A DNA stretch of 64,000 nucleotides. It comes from a virus. Below the pieces are notes generated by a model. The model did not search any database and had not been told where the DNA came from. It was given only the letters and a program-made list of their open reading frames with translations. Shown here piece after piece: positions 41,308 through 50,499 of this stretch (position 1 is its first letter; each line of letters starts with the position of its first letter). The position numbers and the translations under genes were made by a program. The DNA lies in the IMG/VR virus record IMGVR_UViG_3300025430_000017, positions 1-64,000 of that record. One strand, 5' to 3'.

Positions 41308-41308
41308 G

Positions 41309-41345
41309 TAACCTTAAATAATTTTAGACAAACTATTTAAGGTTA
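41309..41345 (-). promoter_or_regulatory. Late promoter within RBS-sequestering inverted repeat
   Basis: Perfect 12-base arms TAACCTTAAATA (minus strand, 41334-41345) and TATTTAAGGTTA (41309-41320), loop 13 bases. The left arm ends in the late-like CTTAAATA, so transcription would start in the loop near 41327; the right arm holds the AAGG Shine-Dalgarno four bases before the ATG at 41307. Confidence 0.6.
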
Positions 41346-41358
41346 GGGGTAGTTGTAC

Positions 41359-43743
41359 TTAACTATTCTTGAGTGCTGCTATTTCTGTTGTTAACTCTTT
41401 AATAGCTTCAATTAATACGCCTACAATATTACCGTAAGCAACACTTAACAATCCATTTTCGTTATCGATAACAACTTCTGGTAATATTTTTTGTATTTCT
41501 TGAGCAATAACACCTGTACCGTCTTTATTATTATCCAAACGTGTGTATGTTACACCTCGCATAGACATTACTTTATCTAACGCATTTTGTATAGTTTTTA
41601 CATCTGTTTTAATACGCTCATCGGAATATGCTGTGACGTTTCCGCCGCAAGTCAAATCTCCGTTATAGGTTAATCCACTGCTACCAGTTACACCACTTCC
41701 GGTACCGTAAACGACATAACTATTAGAAATACTTAGTGTAGCACCACTGGTACCTTGCGGACCTGTGCCTCCTGTACTGCCAGTTGATCCTGTGGTACCT
41801 TGCGGCCCAGTTGATCCTGTTGATCCGGTATATCCTTGCAGTCCGGTAGAACCATTAGAACCATTAGATCCAGCAGTTCCTTGTGGTCCAGTAGAGCCTG
41901 GATTACCTTGTGGTCCTGCACCTCCAGTAGTTCCCTGTGCACCTGTAGATCCAGTTGTACCTTGAGCGCCTGTAGCACCAGTAGTTCCTTGCGGTCCGGT
42001 AGAACCAACAAATCCTTGGGTACCAGTAGTTCCTTGCGGTCCGGTGGCACCTGTAGTACCTTGTGGTCCCGTAGCACCTGTTGTTCCCTGAGAACCTGTG
42101 CCACCACTGCTACCAGCACTACCTTGTAGACCAGTACTACCCTGAGTACCACTGCCTCCACTGCTACCAGCACTACCTTGTAGACCAGTACTACCCTGAG
42201 TACCACTGCCTCCACTGCTACCAGCACTACCTTGTAGACCAGTAGCACCTGTTGTTCCTTGATTACCAGAACCATTTGCCCCTTGGAAGCCCTGTACCCC
42301 AGTTTGCCCTTGAATGCTACCTGCTTGTCCTTGAACACCTTGTATTCCTGCACCCTGTAAACCTTGAGTTCCTTGTGTTCCCTGTGTACCTTGCGTTCCG
42401 TAAACACCTTGAACTGATGTACCTTGAACACCTTGAACACCTTGGATGCCCTGAGTTCCTTGTGTACCTTGCGTTCCGTAAACACCTTGTATAGAAGGCC
42501 CTTGAGTTCCTTGGATGCCTTGAATTCCTTGGACACTACCTGCTTGTCCTTGAACACCTTGTATGGCTGGACCTTGAATACCCTGTGTTCCTTGGATGCC
42601 GGTGGTTCCTTGAACCGATATTCCTTGTAAACCTTGTGTTCCCTGAGTTCCTTGTGTGCCCTGACTACCTTGAAGTCCTTGCAAGCCCTGAGTACCTTGA
42701 ATACCTTGAGCCCCGATACCGCCCGTAAATCCTTGTGTACCGTTTGATCCTTGAATACCTTGAATACCTTGAATACCTTGAATACCTTGGATACCTTGGA
42801 TACCTTGATTTCCCTGTAAACCTTGAATACCTTGATTTCCCTGTAAACCTTGAATACCTTGATTTCCCTGTAAACCTTGAATACCTTGGCTACCAGTAGC
42901 ACCTTGCGGCCCTGTAAACTGTACTCCGTTGTGATATATGTATCCACCGAGATAGATGTCACCGTCGATGCCAGCACCCCCGGCAACATATAAAGCATTA
43001 CTTGCTGTAACAACCGTGTTGGCTGTACTCAATACATTAACAATCGGTGCAGAAAATACATTATTACTATAACTTACATTAGTAGTAGCATATTCTGCTG
43101 AAAACCCTGGGAAAGTTCCCTTGGCCAATACAGGATAAAACACACTAGAATCTGTGTTTAATATTTGAGCAAGATTTGTTTGATTAGCAAATCCTACCCC
43201 GATACTAGAAGTTGTAACCCAAGTGGCTGTATTACCCTGGCTTAATAGGATAGTACCAGTTGAACCGATGGGAATAAATGCAGTGGTATTAGGCGCACTT
43301 TGAATAAGAATACTACCGGTATTACCGCCTATTACATTTTGTACTGTATTTGGAGTAACACCCTGTAGTCCTTGAAGTCCTTGAAGTCCTTGATTACCTT
43401 GTAGTCCTTGAATGCCTTGTAAACCTTGGGTCCCTTGAGTTCCCTGCAGGCCCTGTATCCCTTGAATACCTTGAATACCTTGATTTCCCTGTAACCCTTG
43501 AATGCCTTGTATGCCCTGTAAACCTTGAGTTCCCTGAAATCCCTGTAAACCTTGAGTTCCCTGGGTGCCTTGAGCACCAGTCGGTCCTTGCGGCAGTGGC
43601 GTTTGATTAAGTAGTTCTAAAACTTGAGGAGTTGTAATAAGGCCATCCACCCCACCAACTTGGACAATGAACTCAGTCGTACCGACTGTTGGGCTAGTAA
43701 TCACTGGCAAAGAAGTAAGATTTGGTCTATTGGTAATGGTCAT
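41359..43743 (-). CDS. Collagen-like fibre with S74 intramolecular chaperone
   Basis: 794 residues. A short N-terminus ([20 protein letters not shown]) leads to two Gly-x-y tracts ([15 protein letters not shown]-type, then [16 protein letters not shown]-type) separated by a globular beta part near residues 130-270. The C-terminus [20 protein letters not shown] and [20 protein letters not shown] is the peptidase S74 self-cleaving chaperone found on tailspikes and long fibres. The product is probably a trimeric adsorption fibre. Repeats are also conserved at DNA level (ACCTTGAATACC units), so repeat-number variation is expected. Confidence 0.9.
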   Translation of the reverse strand: MTITNRPNLTSLPVITSPTVGTTEFIVQVGGVDGLITTPQVLELLNQTPLPQGPTGAQGTQGTQGLQGFQGTQGLQGIQGIQGLQGNQGIQGIQGIQGLQGTQGTQGLQGIQGLQGNQGLQGLQGLQGVTPNTVQNVIGGNTGSILIQSAPNTTAFIPIGSTGTILLSQGNTATWVTTSSIGVGFANQTNLAQILNTDSSVFYPVLAKGTFPGFSAEYATTNVSYSNNVFSAPIVNVLSTANTVVTASNALYVAGGAGIDGDIYLGGYIYHNGVQFTGPQGATGSQGIQGLQGNQGIQGLQGNQGIQGLQGNQGIQGIQGIQGIQGIQGIQGSNGTQGFTGGIGAQGIQGTQGLQGLQGSQGTQGTQGTQGLQGISVQGTTGIQGTQGIQGPAIQGVQGQAGSVQGIQGIQGTQGPSIQGVYGTQGTQGTQGIQGVQGVQGTSVQGVYGTQGTQGTQGTQGLQGAGIQGVQGQAGSIQGQTGVQGFQGANGSGNQGTTGATGLQGSAGSSGGSGTQGSTGLQGSAGSSGGSGTQGSTGLQGSAGSSGGTGSQGTTGATGPQGTTGATGPQGTTGTQGFVGSTGPQGTTGATGAQGTTGSTGAQGTTGGAGPQGNPGSTGPQGTAGSNGSNGSTGLQGYTGSTGSTGPQGTTGSTGSTGGTGPQGTSGATLSISNSYVVYGTGSGVTGSSGLTYNGDLTCGGNVTAYSDERIKTDVKTIQNALDKVMSMRGVTYTRLDNNKDGTGVIAQEIQKILPEVVIDNENGLLSVAYGNIVGVLIEAIKELTTEIAALKNS
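41759..43588 (-). repeat. Tandem Gly-x-y coding repeats
   Basis: Two blocks of 9-base-periodic repeats, such as ACCTTGAATACCTTG units around 42740-42890 and a triplicated 60-base unit around 42100-42240 (ACCAGTACTACCCTGAGTAC). Identical neighbouring copies indicate recent slippage or recombination. Confidence 0.8.
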
Positions 43744-43773
43744 TTTTCAAAATACCTAGTTATTTTTATTGTA

Positions 43774-43781
43774 TATTTATT
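43774..43781 (-). promoter_or_regulatory. Late-promoter-like AATAAATA before the collagen-like fibre
   Basis: Minus strand AATAAATA, expected start near 43767, leader of about 24 bases with TAGG before the ATG at 43743. No clear hairpin. Confidence 0.4.
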
Positions 43782-43789
43782 GTTTTTTC

Positions 43790-46700
43790 TTATATGGCTG
43801 TATTTGGAAAAATCAAATATGAAGAGCCAGTAGTGTAAACTGTACTCAACATTTGTTCAACAACAATACGGTCTATGGTAAATTTAAGTTGATTAAAGTT
43901 AAATCCGCTGGTGTTTGCTGCACTGTTAACTCTGCTTACTATCTTAGCCCCTTGCTTGGCATTAGCATAACATATTACAACTCCGTTAATAAATCCAACA
44001 CCTGAGTTGATAGCAGTTTGTTGCCAAAGCGGTAATAGATTTGGATTTATACTGATTGTTCCTGAGTTTAAACTTGCTAGGTTAGATTTCATATTGGCTA
44101 AACTACCAGGGTAATAAGTTTTTCCATTTATTTGAACACTATGTAAAGAACTATGATGGTCGCTTACTGGCACATATACTACATCATAGATTGCGTTTCC
44201 GTTATTGTCTATAGCTGTAATACTACTTACAGGTCCAAAATATAGTTGTTCTTTGTGAAAGTTTTCCTGTAACGCAGATACATAATCAGTAGATGAGTTT
44301 AGTTCTTGAATGCCATACTCTAAATATGCCTTAATTTTAGATTTTAATCCAAAATTAGGATCATCTGCACGGTATATTAAACTAGCAGGAAACACAGATG
44401 AGTTATTAATAAAAGTATTATATGCTGTTCGTTGTGCCGCTGGCAACAGTGGACTTAGATATATATTGGTATATGGTAGACTAGTGCCCTTAACTGTAAA
44501 TGTAAAACTTTCTGCTGTACTAACAGCGGTAGTATAAACTCCGCTAGCTACAGTATTTGCCCATGATACATTGTTGTAAACAGTGCCAGTGGTTGCAACA
44601 ACAGTAATAGTGTATGTTCCTGAAGCAGTAGTAACTCCTATAATATCTCCATTGTTTGTTAGGGTAAGCCCACCTGGTAATGCAGTTGATCCAACTTGTG
44701 AGTATACTAATGGATATTGAGTTTGTATATGTGTAGCTGATATATGTAGATTACTAGGTTCTTCGGCTATTAATGTACCTAAGTTTGTAGGCCCTGACCA
44801 AGATATTACATCAGCATTACTTTGTAGTACAGTAAGAGTAAAAGTATTAACAACAGAAATTGACGATCCAATAAATTTACTTACTTTGGTAGCCGTGATA
44901 GGGATATTATAAGATTGTCTGTAGTTTGTTTGTGCATTGATATGACCATACAGATACCCGCTATTGGTGTCCAGAGTTAATCCCAAAGGTAAAACAGTTG
45001 AAGTACTATAGGTTAAAGGACCTGCCCACGGTTCGGGATCGTAGGCAGTAACCGGAAGATATTGATTACTGTTATCTTTAATGATTCCTAAATCTGTTCC
45101 ATTTATAAATTCTGGTGCCTGTATCGAACTAGTATTGGTAACAGTCATTACAAAAGTCTGCGTGGATGTTGTATATCCATTAGTTGCTTCTACTGTAAAT
45201 GATTTGTTAACAAACTGATTTAGGCCTACCTTGGTATCTAATATTCCCGATATTATTCCAGATGGGCTAAAAGTTAAGTTGTTTGGTATTATACTAGTTA
45301 GATTATATCTAATCTGATAATCTGATAATGCACCCCCCGGCGGTCTTGCTTCTAGCTGAATACTTACATAATCTCGATCTATAAAAGTTCCTAAAGTACT
45401 TGGTGTAACCCAAACTGGTGAGTCTTCTCCAATATAATATATTGAAAATGATTTATCGGCTATTTGCGAAAGTAGTTGACTAGATGCTCTAACTGTAAAA
45501 ATATAGTTTGAACTGGTTGTTAGATTAACAGGGTTTCCTGTTATAACTCCTGTGGAAGTATTCATACTCAATCCAGGAGGCAAAGACCCAGACAATATAT
45601 TAAATGTTGCAGTTGGATCAGACGTTTGTAATGGAGGATTTGGTGTCCATACTCCTGGCCCTGCTTGACCTAATACTGAGTTGCTGGTTATCCAATATAG
45701 ATTGTTTAATATATATAGGCTATAAGCAGATGATGTAGATAGCCTTGTAGGATAACTGCTATCAACTACCGCAACCGTAAATGTAAATGTACCTGCTATA
45801 GTAGGAGTACCTGATAAAATAAATGTATTAGTATTAAAAGTTAACCCACTGGGCAAAGAACTAGCAGATGAGAAATAAGGACTAGTTCCTCCAGTAACTG
45901 AATATGTTACTGGATTAATTGTTCTTGATATAATATCATTGGCTAACGATGTTGGCGATAAAGTTAAAGGTACTGCTTGTACATTAATGTTTACGGTTGC
46001 AGTATTTGAAATACCATTTATATTACTGGCCTGAAAACTAAATGAATCACTCCCATCAAAACCAACAGTTGGTGTATATGTTATTGTAGCATAAGTTGAT
46101 GTGGTTGCAGTTCCATTTAGTGGAGGAGTAACTATATCAAAATATACAGGAAAATTAGTAACAGATAGAGATATTGAGTTATTTAAAGAATTTTGATAAA
46201 TCGAAACATTGGAGTTAGATGCTATCGGAAGATCTGGCGGGATAACTGTAATGCTTACAATACCCGCCGGCGATGTTCCTATAGAGTTAGTTGCATTATA
46301 AGATACAGTATCAGTACCTGTATAACCGATATTTGGTGTATATAAAATTTCTAATCCGGATACATTTGCAGTTCCGTTAGTTGGTAAGGACACTATTCCT
46401 ACACTAGTATAAACATTAGTAATAGACAACGGCAATATATTATTACTACTATTGTATGCAACTATTGTTGATGTATTTCCTACGGCCGGCGGCGAAGACT
46501 CTAGGTATATTGATTGACCATTAGGAGTACCTAATCCTGTAACAGCATCCCATCCTGTTGTGGCTGCATATCCTGTTGTTACATTAGTGGCATTATTGCC
46601 AACAGTTATATCATTAAAAAATCTAGTATTTTGATAAAAATATGGATTTACATATCCCATATTTTTACCTAATAATGAATTTAATCTTGCAATCAATCCT

Positions 46701-48082
46701 GCCCATAATGGAGCGGCAGCACTAGTACCTCCGTATTGGACTAATTTGTTAGATTGAGAAGTACCGAGATATGCATAATATTGATAACCAGATGCAGGAT
46801 CAGCATTGGCTGCTACATCAGGCACACCTCTAGTAGGTAATGTTGTAGCAGAGCCATTTCCTGTTGTTCTAGAATATGGAGTATAAGTTAATCCTGATTG
46901 CCAAGACGGTGTTGTATATGCTTGACTAAGCCCTCCCCCACTACCACTGCCGCCTGGATAAGGTCCTTGGTACCAGGCTATTTCTTGTGCTATAGTGTTG
47001 TTAACATTAAGTGTTAATGAAGTTCCGCCAACACCTAGTACATAAGGACTGCTGGCCGGCCAGCATACTTCGACAGGACTACTACTTCCACTAAATGTAC
47101 TTCCATAATCTCCTGAAGCTGCAACAATGGTTATCCCCATGGCCTTGGCAACAGAAAATACCTGTGAATCTATTGTTGCAATAAAACTAAGAGGATACTG
47201 AGATGGGCTAGTAACACCTTCGGCTCTTGCCCAACTGATAGAAATAACGCTAGGTTTGTTAATACTGTCGTCTATAATGTAGGTTAATATATCTTGCCAA
47301 GTATTAATAAAATAAACAGCAATAGTTGCTCCTGGAGCAACACCGCCTGCAACATAAATGTCCAACATAACTTCTGTATTGTAGTTTGTTTGACTAATGT
47401 TATTAGACGAATCAGTAGGTGGTACTACTACATTTGGTACTGGAAGACCGTTTTGAACAAAAGATGATTGAATGTTTTGTGCGGTAAATCCACCACCAAA
47501 CTCTAATAATGCAATGCATGTGCCTGCACCTGTACTATCAGGAAATTGATATGCGCTGGCAACCGCGGTAGGTAATAATGAAACCGATCCTGAAAGTGAT
47601 TCAGCAGTTGCTTCTGAACGTATTCTTGTTGTATCGTGTGGTTGATCTAGATCAAAAACATATGTTATTACATTTGCAACATTATTAGGAACAGCTAATG
47701 AACCTTCGTAGGTATTGTAAGTTCTAGTCGGTGTGGTTACTGTGGATAGTGTTATTCCAAATAAACTATTGATTTGTTCTATAGTTCCAGAAAGTTTTAC
47801 TAATGCTGTTCGATTATTAGAACTTACTACAGTAAGTCCATTTTCTTCTGCCCAAGATGAAACTATATATAAATCGGCGTTAAAAGCACCAAAGTGATCA
47901 GTGAATGTATCTCTATCTAGGGGAGAATGTGTGCCCGCATCAATACCTTGAACAAACTGCTCTAGGGTAAGTCCATCCGGATTGGTACGTCTTTTTACCG
48001 AAATACTAAATGTAAGTGTTTCAGTTATATCTACCGGTGTTATTGATATAGCATCGGATGGAAAACTTAGGGGCTGAATCAT
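43790..48082 (-). CDS. Virion-associated S53 sedolisin (kumamolisin-like) protease with Ig-like repeats
   Basis: 1430 residues. Residues 1-150 resemble the S53 pro-domain (FSISVKRRTNPDGLTLEQFV). The catalytic core has Glu237 and Asp241 in NTEVMLDIYVAGGVAPGATI, Asp325 in AASGDYGSTF and Ser454 in GGTSAAAPLWAGLIARLN, with a calcium-site-like end WDAVTGLGTPNG, so all key residues are intact. Residues 530-1250 are Ig/cadherin-like repeats (TFNTNTFILSGTPTIAGTFT and relatives). The final 180 residues (YRADDPNFGLKSKIKAYLEY) look like a T4-type virion attachment module. A tail-mounted protease that digests envelope protein is suggested. Confidence 0.85.
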   Translation of the reverse strand: MIQPLSFPSDAISITPVDITETLTFSISVKRRTNPDGLTLEQFVQGIDAGTHSPLDRDTFTDHFGAFNADLYIVSSWAEENGLTVVSSNNRTALVKLSGTIEQINSLFGITLSTVTTPTRTYNTYEGSLAVPNNVANVITYVFDLDQPHDTTRIRSEATAESLSGSVSLLPTAVASAYQFPDSTGAGTCIALLEFGGGFTAQNIQSSFVQNGLPVPNVVVPPTDSSNNISQTNYNTEVMLDIYVAGGVAPGATIAVYFINTWQDILTYIIDDSINKPSVISISWARAEGVTSPSQYPLSFIATIDSQVFSVAKAMGITIVAASGDYGSTFSGSSSPVEVCWPASSPYVLGVGGTSLTLNVNNTIAQEIAWYQGPYPGGSGSGGGLSQAYTTPSWQSGLTYTPYSRTTGNGSATTLPTRGVPDVAANADPASGYQYYAYLGTSQSNKLVQYGGTSAAAPLWAGLIARLNSLLGKNMGYVNPYFYQNTRFFNDITVGNNATNVTTGYAATTGWDAVTGLGTPNGQSIYLESSPPAVGNTSTIVAYNSSNNILPLSITNVYTSVGIVSLPTNGTANVSGLEILYTPNIGYTGTDTVSYNATNSIGTSPAGIVSITVIPPDLPIASNSNVSIYQNSLNNSISLSVTNFPVYFDIVTPPLNGTATTSTYATITYTPTVGFDGSDSFSFQASNINGISNTATVNINVQAVPLTLSPTSLANDIISRTINPVTYSVTGGTSPYFSSASSLPSGLTFNTNTFILSGTPTIAGTFTFTVAVVDSSYPTRLSTSSAYSLYILNNLYWITSNSVLGQAGPGVWTPNPPLQTSDPTATFNILSGSLPPGLSMNTSTGVITGNPVNLTTSSNYIFTVRASSQLLSQIADKSFSIYYIGEDSPVWVTPSTLGTFIDRDYVSIQLEARPPGGALSDYQIRYNLTSIIPNNLTFSPSGIISGILDTKVGLNQFVNKSFTVEATNGYTTSTQTFVMTVTNTSSIQAPEFINGTDLGIIKDNSNQYLPVTAYDPEPWAGPLTYSTSTVLPLGLTLDTNSGYLYGHINAQTNYRQSYNIPITATKVSKFIGSSISVVNTFTLTVLQSNADVISWSGPTNLGTLIAEEPSNLHISATHIQTQYPLVYSQVGSTALPGGLTLTNNGDIIGVTTASGTYTITVVATTGTVYNNVSWANTVASGVYTTAVSTAESFTFTVKGTSLPYTNIYLSPLLPAAQRTAYNTFINNSSVFPASLIYRADDPNFGLKSKIKAYLEYGIQELNSSTDYVSALQENFHKEQLYFGPVSSITAIDNNGNAIYDVVYVPVSDHHSSLHSVQINGKTYYPGSLANMKSNLASLNSGTISINPNLLPLWQQTAINSGVGFINGVVICYANAKQGAKIVSRVNSAANTSGFNFNQLKFTIDRIVVEQMLSTVYTTGSSYLIFPNTAI

Positions 48083-48123
48083 GTAAATCCTCTAGAAACT
48101 TAAAGTCTATAGAGGTATTTACC
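48083..48123 (-). promoter_or_regulatory. Late promoter within RBS-sequestering hairpin (sedolisin gene)
   Basis: Minus strand GTAAATACCTCTA (48110-48122) pairs with TAGAGGATTTAC (48083-48094) over 12 bases with one bulged A; loop 15 bases. The left arm contains the late-like GGTAAATA (48116-48123), with an expected start near 48109 at the loop edge. The right arm holds the AGAGGA Shine-Dalgarno just before the ATG at 48082. Confidence 0.6.
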
Positions 48124-48130
48124 TAAAATA

Positions 48131-48352
48131 TCAATGTAAAGTTCTATTGCCTAATTCGTTAATATCATCGATCCCAAATATACTTAGGATCATCATTACT
48201 TCTTCTGGAGGATCATCCATTAAGTGTTCGGGAATCATAAAACTTTTTAATTCACCATCTGGACCTAGGACAAAACCAAAGTCATCTGCACCGTATTCTT
48301 CTTCATCGTACTCCTCAATATGTACGATTGCTTCTATATTATTGTTGGGCAT
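48131..48352 (-). CDS. Small acidic conserved protein (73 aa)
   Basis: Start at MPNNNIEAIVHIEEYDEEEY (48352) with GGAG nine bases upstream. Contains FVLGPDGELKSFMIPEHLMD and DPPEEVMMILSIFGIDDINE, a conserved-looking strip of large T4-like phages. Highly acidic N-terminal half. Function unknown. Confidence 0.6.
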   Translation of the reverse strand: MPNNNIEAIVHIEEYDEEEYGADDFGFVLGPDGELKSFMIPEHLMDDPPEEVMMILSIFGIDDINELGNRTLH

Positions 48353-48409
48353 ACTTTTACTCCATATAAAGTATAACATACATTTTGGTCATTGACCGTT
48401 AACTAACAA

Positions 48410-48961
48410 CTATTTGCCCTCCATTTTGTTATTAATCTTGTCCCAATCGATGATTTTCCATTGATTTTCTAAATATTTTTTCTTATCAGTACCAAAATCT
48501 GTCATAAAAGAGTGTTCCCACCAGTCTACAAGTATCACTATATCTTTTTTAATTTCGTGATTTGTAATAGTTTTAATCTCGCCACTTTTAGACAAATAAA
48601 CCCAACCGCTGCCTTGAATTTTCATTGCGGTTTCTTCAAATTTGTCTTTAAATTTATCAAAAGATTTAAAATGTTCGTCAATAAAATCTTTGATTGCACC
48701 GGTAGGAGTGTTTGAACTCTTAGGTGAACGAAACTGTGTAAAGTAAATGTCGTGCAGGAAAGCACCTGCTTCATTAAAGTCGGGATCGCCTTCGCCCTTG
48801 TTAAAACGGTCAACATAGCCCTTGTATAGTTGTCCGTAGTGATAATCTAATGCGGCCTTACTTAGACTACGACCTAGTGCATCTCGAGCATAAGGTAATG
48901 GAGTTTGTGTTAACTCTTTAGGAGTACGACCTTCATTAAGTGATTTGATAAAATTATACAT
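48410..48961 (-). CDS. Iron/manganese superoxide dismutase-like protein
   Basis: 183 residues from MYNFIKSLNEGRTPKELTQT. SOD landmarks follow: LPYARDALGRSLSKAALDYH and YGQLYKGYVDRF for the first helices, GAFLHDIYFTQFRSP for the second His ligand, GSGWVYLSKSGEIKTI for the mid-strand and VILVDWWEHSFMTDFG with Asp and His ligands, then YLENQWKIIDWDKIN. Some ligand positions are unusual, so enzymatic dismutation is likely but unproven. The N-terminus Phe-Ile-x-x-x-x-Glu resembles capsid-targeting leaders. A structured 100-base leader RNA (48975-49074) precedes it. Confidence 0.7.
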   Translation of the reverse strand: MYNFIKSLNEGRTPKELTQTPLPYARDALGRSLSKAALDYHYGQLYKGYVDRFNKGEGDPDFNEAGAFLHDIYFTQFRSPKSSNTPTGAIKDFIDEHFKSFDKFKDKFEETAMKIQGSGWVYLSKSGEIKTITNHEIKKDIVILVDWWEHSFMTDFGTDKKKYLENQWKIIDWDKINNKMEGK

Positions 48962-48974
48962 AGGTAAATATCTC

Positions 48975-49074
48975 GTCAAGTGGTTAACAGGGCATCCAAG
49001 GACCCCTAACTACGAACTTTCCCTGTCTTTGCGTAGTACAGCCAATGTGGTTTAAAGGTAAATTGGCACTTGAC
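48975..49074 (-). ncRNA. Candidate structured leader RNA: three-way junction with pseudoknot
   Basis: On the minus strand GTCAAGTG (49067-49074) pairs with CACTTGAC (48975-48982), closing two hairpins: CCAAT/ATTGG (49062-49066 with 49042-49046) and ACTACG/CGTAGT (49032-49037 with 49009-49014). The second loop contains ACAGGG (49021-49026), complementary to CCCTGT (48987-48992) downstream, giving a pseudoknot. The right arm of the closing stem ends just before the SOD-like start region. A late-like GCTAAATA lies about 20 bases upstream. Confidence 0.5.
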
Positions 49075-49143
49075 TTCATTTTTTGCATATCAGTATTTAG
49101 CGGCTGTTAAATAACTGTACATTTATATAAAGGAATCCATAAC

Positions 49144-49485
49144 ATGGAACTCATTATCGTTATTACTCTTGTTGCTCTTGCTGGTCTTGTTTATTATTAT
49201 AATCGTAAACCCAAAGCGGCTGCAACTACCACAGTTGAGGAAACTGCACCCTACAAGATCGAAGCACCTGCTCCTGTAGTTGAAGAAGCACCTGTACCTG
49301 CTACTGTAGTTGAAGAAGCACCTGTCGCCAAGAAGCCACGTAAGCCGCGTGCTCCTAAGGCTGCTCCTGCTCCAGTGGTTGCTGAAAAGCCAGTCAAGGC
49401 CACACGTAAACCACGTGCCGCTAAAGCTGAACCTGCTCCAGCTCCTGCTAAAAAGCCACGTGCTCCACGTTCAAAGAAGGTTTAA
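49144..49485 (+). CDS. Membrane-anchored Ala/Lys/Pro-rich (H1-like) protein
   Basis: 113 residues: one N-terminal TM (MELIIVITLVALAGLVYYYN) and a long A/K/P/R tail (KKPRKPRAPKAAPAPVVAEK-type repeats), similar in composition to histone H1-like proteins. The basic tail could bind nucleic acid or acidic envelope polymers at the inner membrane. AAAGGAATCC supplies the RBS. It is on the opposite strand to its neighbours, with a GTTAAATA element near 49107 as a possible late promoter. The 3' end overlaps the UvdE gene by 15 bases. Confidence 0.7.
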   Translation: MELIIVITLVALAGLVYYYNRKPKAAATTTVEETAPYKIEAPAPVVEEAPVPATVVEEAPVAKKPRKPRAPKAAPAPVVAEKPVKATRKPRAAKAEPAPAPAKKPRAPRSKKV

Positions 49486-50499
49486 TTCTCGAGCTTGATT
49501 GGCAAGGGCAAAACTAGCCAGGTTTTTACCTTTACTTTCGCACATGATGTCGAACTGATCGGTAAACCCCAAAGCCCAATCATTAACTGCGGCGTTCCAA
49601 TAGAAATCACTATGGGCCCGCAGTTTTTGTTTTTTGTAGCCGTTTTCTAAAAGTAAACTATGCTCGGGCTTTATAGTAGTGTCGTGGTCCACGAGACAAT
49701 CTTCGCGGCTGACAGAATAATGGCAAGTAGGGCGAACGCCACGCCAAGACTGAACCACCCTATCAACACGGGGGTCCATGGGGGAGAGGTATTCTCCTGT
49801 TTTAATCCAATGGTGATGAATGTCCAATACGATAGGAACGACATCAGCCAACTCAAGACAATCATCCAAACCATAACTAATCTCCTCGTTTTCAATAGTT
49901 AACATATTACGAGCCTCAGGGCTCAAGCGTTTCAACGCCTTGCGGATACCTTCAGGACCTTGGCGACCACTGATGTGTACATTGATCTTAAAATCCTGGA
50001 AAGTTTGACCATAGCCCATCCAACGAGCCATGTCTGTGTGATACTCAAATTCTTCTATGCTACGGTTGACGATATCGGGATTATCACTGGCCAGTACTGT
50101 AAACTGTCCAGGATGAAAGCTAAGGCGTACATTATTGAGCCTAGCACATTCGCCAATAGCGATAAAATGGCGAGCACAGTATTCCATAACATCACTACGG
50201 CGCCAAAAATAGCTCCAGCTAGATTCGGTGTAAGCAGGCAAAATATCACTGCTAATGCGAACCATGCGAAGATGCGGATCCAAACGGGATACACGTTCCA
50301 CCAAACGGCGAGTTGATTCGATATTTTGGACCATAATGTCCCAAAGTTTTTGTTCAGCCACTTCTCGTTTTTGGCGGTTGAGCCAGGAGATTGTGGTGCC
50401 TCCGGTGTTGTATTGTTTTGCATCATCTGTTGCCTTAATACCGTCTACTTGTTCTACGTGATCGATCCACTTACACGCAAAACCAATTCGTTTAATCAT
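49471..50499 (-). CDS. uvdE: UV damage endonuclease UvdE
   Basis: 342 residues. The TIM-barrel motifs are complete: [74 protein letters not shown] and [11 protein letters not shown] near the end. These supply the metal ligands (Glu, His, Asp) of the UVDE family, which nicks DNA 5' of UV photoproducts. A phage repair enzyme for sunlit water is a reasonable reading. It overlaps the epimerase gene by eight bases. Confidence 0.95.
   Translation of the reverse strand: MIKRIGFACKWIDHVEQVDGIKATDDAKQYNTGGTTISWLNRQKREVAEQKLWDIMVQNIESTRRLVERVSRLDPHLRMVRISSDILPAYTESSWSYFWRRSDVMEYCARHFIAIGECARLNNVRLSFHPGQFTVLASDNPDIVNRSIEEFEYHTDMARWMGYGQTFQDFKINVHISGRQGPEGIRKALKRLSPEARNMLTIENEEISYGLDDCLELADVVPIVLDIHHHWIKTGEYLSPMDPRVDRVVQSWRGVRPTCHYSVSREDCLVDHDTTIKPEHSLLLENGYKKQKLRAHSDFYWNAAVNDWALGFTDQFDIMCESKGKNLASFALANQARELNLL

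Noticed and set aside
42252-42630. Plus-strand open frames opposite the collagen-like gene
   Set aside because: They are shadows of the biased Gly-x-y codons, with no RBS and no independent protein features.
41759-43588. CRISPR-like regular repeats
   Set aside because: The repeats are 9-base periodic coding units without unique spacers of constant length.
37199-43781. AATAAATA octamers before the fibre genes as further hairpin-controlled promoters
   Set aside because: No inverted repeat of useful length includes their RBS, so they were kept as plain late-like promoters.
48975-49074. tRNA or known riboswitch class
   Set aside because: No T-loop GTTCRANYC, no anticodon stem geometry, and no match by eye to preQ1, SAM, glnA or THF consensus.
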